Shown: piece after piece, positions 21,968 to 32,300 of the stretch
How the letters are laid out: each line of letters starts with the position of its first letter
Position numbering within the stretch: position 1 is the stretch's first letter
From: Antrodiella citrinella
Taxonomy: Eukaryota; Basidiomycota; Agaricomycetes; Polyporales; Steccherinaceae
Assembly: GCA_004802725.1 (NCBI GenBank)
Contig: SGPM01000059.1
Span: forward strand, 9,438-52,687
DNA length: 43,250 nt
Reading direction: 5' to 3'
Notes under the pieces: generated by a model
What the model saw: only the letters and a program-made list of their open reading frames with translations
Told to the model about the DNA's origin: nothing
Database searches by the model: none
Translations under genes and position numbers: made by a program

Positions 21968-23923
21968 CTAGTGCCAGGGATCCTCATCCCGTTTCGCCAC
22001 CCAGTCCTGGCCATGACCTCTGAGTCGTCTGGTTATTGTAGGGTCAAACAAGGTATCAGCCGGATTCCGCCTGACAGCGGGTTGTTTTGTCGCCTGCAAC
22101 TCAGTTGACCGTCCAATCAACTTGTCACCTGGCGAGTATACGCTCTCGTTTGGTCCGACGGTCTCAACACTGAGAGTTCTAAGCCCGGGAAGTGGAGTGT
22201 ACGTTCTCGTTAAGGAGGGCCTGTTTGAATCAGCAGGAGGGGTGGGGATATCGATGAGGGGAGGGGGAATGGATGGACCGAAAAACGGCCGGCGTCCAGA
22301 ACTAGCCGTTCGAGCAGGTAACGGCTCGGGTTCCGGGACCGGCGGGATGGAACTAACCGTCCTCCTGGTGGGCGAGATAGTAGTAGGTGTGCGTCTCGAC
22401 GACTGCGATGCAAAGATCGCGTCAGATGACACGGCAGGAGGGTTTGCGTTCAGCGTTACGGCATTGACCTCATCGGCGAGGTAGTCCACTGCGTCGTCGT
22501 CGTCATCGTCGGCCTCAATGTTGGCGATGATGGCCATCTTGCGCGTGACCTCTTTAATGAAGGGTCCGTCCCATGGATTCTGAGCCCAGCATGCTTGCGT
22601 CAACGACCACAGTTCGTCGAGCATAGGGCCGGCGTTTGGAAGCACAGGCCTTTCAGGTCGCAGTTCCTAACATAGCGTCTGATAGCCTGTCCTCCATCGT
22701 AGTTGGGAAACGGTGGAAGTCCAGTGTATACCTAGAATCGGGGATGTTAGGGGAGATACGGAATCGGGAAGGAGAATAGCACATGCCTCTACGCATACAC
22801 ACGCAAATGAGAAGACATCACTCTTCACCGTTGCCCTTCGGGTTTCTATTCCGAACATCTCGGGGTCTTCGAGTTCCGGAGCTGTGAACTGTAGCATACC
22901 TCCGCCGTGGCGTGAACCATGGGCGTAAGGCGCGGATGTAGCTACCAACGCCAAGCCAAAATCGGTCAGGCGTACTGACTCGTCCTTGTCAATGAGTATG
23001 TTTCCCTATCGGATATTGTGAGCATGCAATCACACAAGTCAACGTCAACTACATGACTCACTCCGTGAAGGTCCCCATGCACGATAACCTCGCTGTGCAG
23101 ATAGGTTAATCCGTCTAATATCTCGTAGAGCTGGGGAACATTGGCTTAGAACCTTGCATGACATATATCGACTTCACTCACCCATTCTCAAGCGTTGCGA
23201 TCTGTTCGTCGCCAGATAGTAAGCCATTGCCGCGTAGGGTCGCAAGGTCATTCTTCAGACTGCCGTTCTCTACCCACGGAATCACGATGCATACTTGCTT
23301 CACGAATGGCAGGTCTTCGGCTATGCCTAGGAACGGTATGATGCGTTCGCTGATCAGATTCTTCCACAAAAGTGTTTCTCGGTGGAAGCGCTGTGGAAGG
23401 GCCCAGAAGATTAGTAAAGAGAATAAGCAACGCGATAGTCATGCACCTGTTTGTCTTCCTAACAGTAGCTCGATGGATACGGAGATGTTTTAAAGCGACC
23501 TTGAGTCCATGGTAATCCCCAATATACACATCGAACGTCTTTGAGACGGAGTGTAGACGGCAATATTTCATGGGTGATAGACAATTTGATGGACAGTTCA
23601 CGAAACTTGGTACGATACTTCATGTATTGGCTATCGCTGGAGGCCATCGGGCGTGCTGCAGAGTCCAAGACGTGCCAACATGAGAGACCGATGAGACTTG
23701 CTCAGACGCTGATGTACAGTCCACGTACCTTCCAAACTGCGTCCAGCACGTTCTGCGGCATCGTCTCGTGAAATAGCGCTAATCGCACCGTCGTTCGGAC
23801 GACGCACCAAGGCTTGAATGAATAGTTGTATCGCGGACTGAATCAGATAGTAGGGCTGTATCAATCTTGATCAATCGCAACTTGAGAATCACGTACCGTT
23901 GATAATCCGTTGTAACTGGTCAT
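21968..23923 (-). pseudogene. Decayed protein kinase gene (paralog of the kinase at 38279)
   Basis: The exon order and sequence parallel the intact kinase at 38279-40467: leader with SRDDA, the LSIKLSITHEILPS segment, VALKHLR (subdomain II Lys), HGDLHG then GNILIDKDES (catalytic loop), LTDFGLA (DFG), TAPELED, SDVFSFACVCVE, and CWAQNPWD in the last subdomain. It has several lesions relative to the paralog. There is an extra base near 23755-23762. The second-exon acceptor AG reads AC at 23672-23673. A deletion of about 35 bases near 23527-23540 removes the glycine loop and shifts the frame. A base is missing near 22655-22674, and a GC donor is used near 22785. The tail after the kinase part is a different Pro/Ser/Asp-rich region ending in EDPWH. 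No functional kinase can be produced without repair, although the C-terminal 225-codon frame is still open. Confidence 0.85.
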
Positions 23924-24680
23924 GACTACAACCTCGAGTCATTCAGAGACTGATCATAGCGTCTGTCAATGTATTCGGGCACAAGGAGAATGTGGCTGAG
24001 CGAAACGTACCTCCGGGACTCAGTCTCAGTTATTGTCAAGAGCAGACAAGCTAAGCGTGTGAGTGATCACGTCTTGAGACTATGCATGGAGTTGGCACGA
24101 CAGATGGCACAGCGACTAATGCCGATGGACGCCGACGAAACCTGTGGTATAAACTCCAATGAGCTGTGGTAGTGGTAGCAACATTTGATAGTATTAGACG
24201 GAGCAGCTTGAAGACTTGAGAGACCGCAAAGTTGTCGCGAAGTAAAGCGGATGCCCGGCCGCGGTTTGCCGACCGTGTTAGGACTCCGACTAGCCCTAAC
24301 CCTGGTGACTTTGTTGAATTGTCAGCAACGCTACTCTGTGAACATCATCCTGAATTTTCTAAAGTACTAGATGGGATACTCGAGATTATACGGATTCACT
24401 CAAGTCTCTTGTGGGCCTCGTCGCCCGACTGGATCACATGAAAACTCAGACCAACATCTCGTATGCCAGTGGAGTCTTCGACCACAGCACCGACGTTCGT
24501 GTCTTTGGTCGTGGCGTTACATTTGTGACGGTACAGGCGTGGCCCCGATCGTCAGCCTCAGAAGCTCGCTGGGGGAGCGTATATAAAGCCCGACCCCCGC
24601 CCACCCGTCTCTCTTTCCCCTACCATCACTATCCCGCCCTTCTTTTCGCTATCGTATTGCTATCGTTATAATCTTCCACG
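23924..24680. other. Divergent intergenic region with protease promoter
   Basis: Lies between the kinase pseudogene start and the protease start. The right end has a TATA-like box (24580-24587) and a long pyrimidine-rich tract (about 24590-24650) typical of well-expressed fungal genes. No gene is supported in the remainder. Confidence 0.5.
24580..24587 (+). promoter_or_regulatory. TATA box of the secreted protease gene
   Basis: The sequence tatataaa lies about 100 bases before the ATG and is followed by a CT-rich tract, the usual layout of a strongly transcribed fungal promoter. Confidence 0.6.
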
Positions 24681-26098
24681 ATGTTGACCATCGCCTTCAT
24701 CATTTCCGCACTTCAACTCTCTGCTACCGCCTCTCCATCCCCTCCTCGGCATGGCGTCCAACATGTGAGCCTGACCCGGCGTCAAGCCCCCAACGCCACC
24801 GCCGATCGGGTCACTGCTCACATGCTGGCCACACTGTTGTAAGTCTGACGCATCTCCTCGTCCATCACGTTGGTTGACTGCGTAACAGAAAACATGACGT
24901 CGGGTTCGATGCCTTCCGCAACAACACTGGCACCGCGCATCCTTTGGACGTTGGCGAAGTCCAAGTTGTCCACGGCATCGCGAAGCGTGCACCAAGTTCT
25001 TCGTCGGCCGTCCTGACCTCCGATGGTGGATCACTTTGGACTGTCTCTGCAGGAGTCGGTACGACCGGTCCCAATACGCAAGAGCAGTTCCCCATGACCG
25101 GAATCGATACTGCGAGTGCCACTGCTCTCTTTGTCAACGTCGCTTGCACCACCACCCCGTGCCAGAATATTCATCGCTTCAATCCGACTATTAGCACCAC
25201 ATCGACCGACCTGCACAAGCAATTCGCCTACAACGGGGCTCAAATCAGTGGTAATCAATACAGTGATACTGCAACTATTGCGGGGTTATCGGTAAGTCTC
25301 AAGGTGTTGTAGCGTTGGCTTCCCACTAATAATACTTCTTGATAAGGCTACTGGTCTCGTCATGGCAGTGGCAAACTCATTTCCGCCAACGTTCAGTGAC
25401 TATACGACTCCCCCCGACGCTTTGATGGGCGTGGCGTTCCCAGCCATCTCCGTCACCAAGTCGCAGCCGTTCCCTCAGACACTCAACGCTCAAGGGTCCC
25501 TGACTGACCCTGTATTCGCAATGAGCCTGAACGGGGCCAACGCTGAACTCACGTTGGGAGGTGTCGATTCCACACGCTACGCTGGGTCTATTCAATATAC
25601 TCCAGTGACCACCGCGGTAGGACATCCGTCTTGGAGACTATGATGTGATTTTACTCACGAGTCAAACTCCAGGGATTTTGGCAGATCAACTTTGACTCTG
25701 CTCAGGCTAATGGTCAGCCCTCCGTCGGCAAAACAGAAGCCATCCTCGATACGGGAAGTCGCGAGGTCATTGGGGACGCTGCCAGCGTGAAGAAGCTGTA
25801 CGCCACGATCCCAGGTTCTCAGACGACGACGCCCGGGGCAAATAATCTATACACCTACCCTTGCGACACCACGCCCGCCGTTAGCATTACTATCGCGGGC
25901 CTCGCTATCCCCTTCTCGGCTGATTCGTTCAACTTGGGACCAGTCGGGTCGACGAACCAGTGCCTTGGTGCCATTCAGACTGCCCCTAAGTCTACGCCCC
26001 CGTCAAGGTACTGGACTCTCGGTGACGCGTGGTTGCAGAACGCCTATATGGTCTACAATTTTGGAGAGAAAAAAGTCGGGGTCGCGATTCCTAGTTAG
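24681..26098 (+). CDS. Secreted pepsin-like aspartic protease (family A1)
   Basis: A secreted endopeptidase-like protein. Four exons (24681-24838, 24889-25291, 25347-25616, 25673-26098) sum to 419 codons, 418 residues, normal for a preproenzyme. Residues 1-18 form a signal peptide (MLTIAFIISALQLSATAS), followed by a basic propeptide. The mature part shows the A1 fold: the first active-site region FPMTGIDTASATALFV with Asp near 126, a flap-like AYNGAQISG, the PPDALMGVAFP segment, the LTLGGVDSTRY strand, and the second active-site motif AILDTGSREV with Asp near 303. The end WTLGDAWLQNAYMVYNFGEKKVGVA is the standard A1 C-terminus. The first triad is Asp-Thr-Ala-Ser instead of Asp-Thr-Gly-Ser, which may lower or alter activity. 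All three introns are GT-AG and in phase. Confidence 0.92.
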
Positions 26099-26439
26099 TC
26101 GGCGGTCTGTACCTTGTGTGCAATATATCAGCGCAGTTGAAGTGCGATACACCCTACCTATCGTGGCCGTAAGAACAGCTTTGAAGAAACAGGAACGCTG
26201 GGTGACGTGATAAGACCGGCCTCCTCGTTCGTCCTCAACAGACAAGCCTGACGCGACACCTTCTTCAAAGAGGTGCACAGCGCTCGGTCAGTTGCTATGT
26301 CTTCATGGCGGAAAGCCAGTTGGCTCGGCTTGAGAAGGCGATCTAGGAGGATATTTTGTTTGAAAAAACGTACACACGAACGACAATCCCACGAGGGAAA
26401 CAGCAGGATCCGAACACGTACTATCCTAACATATTCATG
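26099..26439. other. Convergent intergenic region
   Basis: A 341-base spacer between the 3' ends of the protease (+) and the SurE-type gene (-). Both 3' untranslated regions should lie here. No gene is seen. Confidence 0.5.
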
Positions 26440-27577
26440 TCAGAGGCAACCAATAAGAGTCCCAATCCTGTCAAAGACGCGCTGCTCATGCTCGGCGCTC
26501 AGATCGTTGAAAGCCCGTCCGTTGAGTGCCGTGACACTCGCAAAGCACCCCTTCGTCATCATCACCTCGTCCACCAACGGCAACTGCTCCCTTCCGCAGA
26601 TCTCAATCGTCGTGATGTTGTGCGTCGCCATCTTCGCCATCACGAACGTCACATCGTCGACGGTAGCGGATCCTGCGATTGCGGGGAAATTGACCGCCAA
26701 GACGACGTCGGGGTCCAGAAAGGGTGCGCCGGAGTTCCAGAGCGCTCCGGTGAATTTGGTGACGAGGTCGACGTAGAGCAGGATGCTTTGGTGTCGGTGG
26801 AGTTGGGGCTCGTAGCGAGCGTGGTGAACGAGACGGAGGAGGTGGAAGCTGGGCCTCCGAAGAACGTGACCGCGGGGATACCTAGCGCGACCGCCGTGAC
26901 AGCAGTTTGGCTACGACAAAATAGACGTAGATTAGCAAAAGTACATGAAAAACGTCAGAACCAACATACAAAGTGCTGTTGGTAGTGAACATAGATGAAC
27001 GCATGAAGGCTAAACATCAAGTATATCTTGTCAGCTGGATGTACCCTCGATCGGCAAGTGAGACAAACGACGCACTTCCTCCGACGGAGGGTCCGCTGAT
27101 GGCGATATCAGGAGGGCCACCGAGGAACTCGGGAGATAGTGTCTGTATCCCGAACTTCATGGCATCAGGTCCAAAGCCATTCACGTAGTTCAGACGAGCT
27201 GCAAAGAGTAGGTCATCAAATGGGACTTATTCAATTGAGTAGAAAACTCACGAGTAGGATCAGACCCTTCGGCGGGAGAGCCTTTGGGACACGTATTGAA
27301 CTGGCAGGGAGTTTGGAGAACGGTGGGAGTTTGGTTTTTTGCTCCTTGGCCCGAATGGTCCACGGCGGGCGCAGACAACACGACCTTGATGCTTGGGATT
27401 GAACCTTGAAGTCAACAGAAGAAATTGATTTTCGAGTACGTACGTCGAATCCTGCAGCGACGAGAGTGTTGTACTGAGCACGGGCTTGTGCAGTAGCCCA
27501 TCCGCTGTCATTGGAAATGATGAAATTGTGCGCGGTCACCGACCCAGAAGAGCGAGAGAGACAAAGTTGAAGAGCAT
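26440..27577 (-). pseudogene. SurE-type acid phosphatase/nucleotidase gene with two frameshifts
   Basis: The minus strand encodes a secreted SurE-fold phosphatase: signal peptide MLFNFVSLALLG, HNFIISNDSGWATAQARAQY, AAGFDVVLSAPAVDHSGQG, the RLNYVNGFGPDAM segment, GGPPDIAISGPSVGG, ALGIPAVTFFGG, and the C-terminal VDLVTKFTGALWNSGAPFL and VVLAVNFPAI blocks. SurE enzymes release phosphate from nucleotides or other phosphomonoesters. Two single-base losses break the frame. One lies between the signal peptide and the mature protein at 27543-27545 (a run of three G on the coding strand). The other is before the VDLV segment at about 26781 (a run of two C). Two usually conserved metal-site motifs are also altered (NDDG reads NDSG; SGPN reads SGPS). 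Introns have GT-AG ends. Either a young pseudogene or a gene with sequencing errors in homopolymers. Confidence 0.8.
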
Positions 27578-27652
27578 GTTGTAAAAGAGATAATTGGCGT
27601 CAAAGCACTGTCCTATAGAACTGTACTGAAGTTGAAGAGCCCGATGCTGACC

Positions 27653-27660
27653 CTTTTATA
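27653..27660 (-). promoter_or_regulatory. TATA box upstream of the SurE-type gene
   Basis: The minus strand reads tataaaag about 76-83 bases before the ATG at 27577, a good position for a core promoter element. Confidence 0.5.
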
Positions 27661-27849
27661 CTTACTTGCGCATACGAAATTATTTTCTTCAACCGACGTC
27701 GAAGACAGGTCACGAACGGACATGCGTGAGTGAGGCCCAGAAGGGTATGCCAGTGTAGTCCGAAGATGTACCGAGCCACGGTGGCGGTCATTACTTGCCT
27801 CAGGGCACGTCGTCACAGAGATCATCAGCCTCGTCTGGATGGAAGTCAG

Positions 27850-28840
27850 TAGGTACAGTTTCCGATCACGCGAGGGCAAACATACCGTCGGTGCACGTTC
27901 ACCGCTACAGCACTGTGTCGGAGAGCTAGATCCTTGACAGCCGTCGAAGCAACAAAAAGTAAGTAGGCAAACCACCAGTCGCGCCCGTGATAGAGACAAT
28001 GTCCAGACTTCCACTCACAAGACTTCCACTTCGTGCAACAGATCATGAAGCATGAGTCTACGGTTCGGTGATGCAAACCTGAACATGACTTAGCAGATGA
28101 AGAGTTTCAAGTGCTAGCACAGAAGGAAAACACGACGAATAGTGAATACGAGGTGGACATACGCAGCAAAAATTGTACTGAACTCGGAGGTATTATGATG
28201 CACATGGACAAGCATGTAAGGAATCCAAATTACGACAGCGACAAGACACGTACCTGGAAGCGCTTCCCTGTCCCAGACGCCTACGGATTCTTCCAGCTTC
28301 GCGCATCTGTGTGTCCAGAGAATCTGTCTCTCCGGAAAGCGGTGTAAAATTCTTCTCTCCGAGCGAAAGGGACCTCAACGTTCCATGCGTTGGTCCTCTG
28401 TCACTCGACCGCCATCGCGCGCCTTTGCTCCCGACGACACTTGAGACAGCCGGTGTCCCTGACAGTGACGGAGAAGTGCTCGACATAGATCAGGATCTGA
28501 GGGCTGCGCACAGTTGCAATTCTTTCCTACCGGACGAGCAAACATCAATGCACAGAGGCTCAGGAAAAATACGTACCTCAGGTAGACGTAGCCTACTAGC
28601 GTTCTTCCACGCAGAAGGCATGTGCAGCATACACATGATCAGCCAATCTAGACCAGCTCCATTGTGATTCGTGAAAACCGGCAAATATGTCAAGGAAGCA
28701 CGGAGGACGAGGAAGATGGGCGGAAAGCACAGTGGTCGCCAAGTGGTCACGATGTCTCTTTCGTAGATCCAATATGCCGCCTCCACGAGTCCCACAAGAG
28801 TAATTCGACCTCGAGATGTTTCCAATAATCTCACAGTGGT
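27850..28840 (-). pseudogene. Possible membrane-protein gene or remnant, family unknown
   Basis: The minus strand holds several open pieces that could be exons. One has a hydrophobic segment (FPPIFLVLRASLTYLPVF, then LDWLIMCMLHM), one is Ser/Arg-rich (SSTSPSLSGTPAVSSVVGSK) with a donor-like gtacgt near 28250, and one reads LLHEVEVL before a stop near 28010. Candidate donors and acceptors exist, but I could not join the pieces into one frame without in-frame stops. It may be a real gene that I could not resolve or another decayed gene. No family was recognised. Confidence 0.25.
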
Positions 28841-28850
28841 CCAAAGACAA

Positions 28851-29357
28851 CGCGAGGTTCAGGAAAACATGAGAGGGTCACGGTTGAGACCATAGCAAGA
28901 GCTCGAGAACATGCGAATCGCGGACGTAACACAGTGCTCCGTCATCGATGCCATCTGCGGAAATTCTACCTCTTGATAGTATTCCACGAGTCATTGCAGG
29001 AGCCTGGAGGCTGATGAGGGGCGAAGATTGGTCGAAGATCATACAAAAGCAGAAGGTCGTGTAGAGTAGAGTGCGTCTATTTTGTTGAATTTGGCAAGTG
29101 CAGGCGTGAAGATTCTGCGTCTATACCACCACGACTTTTTCTTCGACTACTCTTGTTTTCTTTCGTATTCTTCTGTATCTGCTGCGGCTTCGCCAACTTT
29201 GCCTCTTGCTTGAAATCCAGACCTTGTCGCTCCGGTAACTCGGAAATTTGAGTCCAATCGACGCACACGTTGCAGCGTCCACCGCACAAGAGGCAGGCTA
29301 CAAGAGGTCCTGCACGAGCACACCTTTCCCTACCAAATCTGGATACGACCGCCAACC
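28851..29357. other. Upstream region of the DDX60-like helicase gene
   Basis: About 500 bases before the helicase ATG with no supportable gene. It should contain the helicase promoter and leader. No strong TATA box is visible, which would fit a housekeeping-type promoter. Confidence 0.45.
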
Positions 29358-32300
29358 ATGGATTTGGACGGTTTTGAGCTTCAAGGGCTTGATGTCGAAC
29401 CTGCTGGGCGATCCATCGCTGGTGCTTCAGCCGCGATGAACTATCTCAACGAACGATGGTACTCTCTGGTTAGCAGGAAAGGACGAACGATGGACTTGAT
29501 TGGAGATTATGCTGGAAGTGAATTGTTCCTTATAGACGGTGCGTTCTCAAAATTTTTTTCAATTCGAGTCGATAGACTCTGATTTATTTGCTGCAGGTCA
29601 CTCTTTACTTCAAGAAATTCTTACCGATGACTTGCTGGCTCTGGGGCGCGACGATGGTAAGATCAAAATTTTAGTTTTTTTTTACGTGGTGGTTTCTGTT
29701 GACACGGTTATAACAGAGGCCAGTTACCAAATTTTACACGCGATACATTCTCTAGAGCAGCTGCTGGAGAGCTTTCAGCGACGAGATGCGACATTTGAGA
29801 TCGCTTTCTGGGAAGGTTCGTGCGATCCATTGTGACGTTCAGATGACTAGCTTACATGATGCTTCTCGTAGAGACACGTCATAGTACTTCACGACCGGGA
29901 ACTGAGCCCTTCCAACATACTTCCTTGCTATTAGCTCGTGCTACTCTGTATCAACACCTTAGGACTACAACTATCCCTATCCATGTTTTTTCAGGAACGG
30001 AAGATCCTAGTTGGCATGAATATCTGAGAATCAAGAAGGTACGTTGGTTGGATGAAGATGTCGTCCGTGCCTCAACATGCTAATCCGCTTCCTAGCCGAT
30101 GTTTGTGATGCTCAACGACGGGAGCTCGTTTAAAGGACCTAAACGAACAGAAGTCGTTTTACTTCAGCGCATCTTCATGTTCAACATCATGTCTCAAGGG
30201 GTTGCGTTGACACTCCTACACGGAACCGTGTTCAGGGAATCCAAGGTAGGAGCGACATGTTATGTGCATGAGATCACACACGCTGATCAATAAACAGATA
30301 TCTTCGTTAGTCATGGAATATAGACAAGACGCGAAGACTGGTATGCGCTTACCTGAGGGTCTTAGGAGTGCAGTCCGCACAGCATCTACTGTGCTCCAGA
30401 ATCTTGAAACTAAGGTTCTCAGCTCTGAAGGAGACCACTCTCCGCTGCCGCTGCTATCTGATCTGCATGTCGAGAACCCTCTAGACCTAGATGCCACTTT
30501 GGCAGAGGTCATCAAGATTTGCGCAGCTCAGGCGCTAGGACCTCTTGCACCCGAGCTCCTCTTCGCTTTCGTTGCTCACTCTTTGATCACACCGACTTTG
30601 TCCGTTGAGGAACGGGCAAGGCCGATGCAATCAATAGACCCGAAGATGAACAGCATGCTGAAAGATGTTTTCCTGCCTCGTGTCTTTGCTGCTCTCCTTA
30701 AAGTCCCTAGAGGCTCCGCCGTCGACATTGATGGAAGAGTCTTCTCCGACTTGTTGCATTGCGTTCTCTGCAACTCTGCCCTGTCTCTGGACGACATTCT
30801 TGGTGCGGACATTGCTGCGCGCGTCAACAGTATCTGGAGCAAGCTTAGTCTTCCCGAGGTTCATATCTCTTCTCTGGTCACAGAGTTCGAGATTCCGGAA
30901 ATCCCTTCACCCGTCTCTTCTCCGTCATCTCTTCCCGAGCCTTTCGGCGTTCTTCCTTTCAGCAACCCCGTGTTCGACGATATCTTGGAACCTATTGATG
31001 TTGACATTGACGACGAAGACGAAGACGACATTCAGGCTGCCACTCATTTTAACTTCGGCGAGCAGTTCGTGGATGCCAGTCATTGGCACAATCATCGTCG
31101 CGCCATCCTCCCGAAGCATCTTGGCGGAGAGACACCACAGGCAATGGATGCACGGCAAAGAATGAAACAGCTACGACGGGATCAGAACTTCAAGAAGCAG
31201 CTGCAATGGCAGGCGCAAACATTGACTGGGGCGTTTGGAGCCATTCTAGAGCCAATTGTCATCGTTCCAGGGGGCGACTCTAAAGTCAGTCGACGTTGAA
31301 CATCTTGTCGTGGCGCGTACTTGGCTGACACAGTGTGTTCAGGAAAAGGAGGCCCCTTCTACGAAGAACCATGCACGCAAACCCAAGAAGGAGCACATTT
31401 CATCCGCTGAGAAGATCCGCCGTGCCAACGCAGAGAAGAAGCAGACCGACGCCGACAAATCCAACCAAGCGTGGTGGACGCAAGAAGTCGCATCGCTCAA
31501 GAAGATGACGACGCCTCAGAAGATCTCGCGCCTGGAAGCGCTACTCAGGAATGAGCGACGCGCGGGCGCCGATGGTTGGCTCGCCGTGATGCTACGCCTG
31601 TACGACCTGAATCTGCAGTTCATGCTGTGGCTGGAGGATCCGGACAGCGATCATCCCGTCAATTCAGCTGCCGTCCGCGACAAATACACCGTTGCTGTTA
31701 TGTCGAGGATCAAAACTATCTCTGAACGCGGAAATCTTTGGCCTTCTGCTATTGGCCTTCTCAAGGCGGTCCTGAATGCTCTGGGATTCTCGCAGTACAT
31801 CCCGTCATTGCTTGAATCGTCCCCGGACCAAACGACCACAGATCGGAAGCTGGGATTCGACTTCGCACGCTTGGACGAGTTCGTGCATATCACCGAGCAT
31901 CGTACATTGTGGCAGCTCCGTCTATTTGGTGAGCATATGGATCGCAGTATGGATAGTCAAGCCGACAGTAGAGTTTCATTCAAACCGGATGCCTGGCAAA
32001 GGCAAGTTCTTGACAGTCTCGACGCCAACGAGTCCGTGTTGGTAGTTGGTAAGATGCCTCATTTCACGGTCCGCCGGACATCATCTCACTCCTATTATAT
32101 AGCGCCTACAAGCGCCGGAAAGACGTTCATCTCGTATTACGCCATGGAGAAGGTTCTCAGAAGCTCTGACAACGATATCCTGGTCTACATCGCACCAACC
32201 AAGGCACTGGTCACACAGATCGCAGCAGAGGTTTATGGTCGGTTCACGAAGAACTTTACCACCAGTAGTAAGTGACGCCAGCAATCCCAGATTTCGTTGT

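Noticed and set aside
24666..25258. Minus-strand frames opposite the protease
   Set aside because: Shadow frames; the plus strand has signal peptide, active-site motifs, and in-phase introns.
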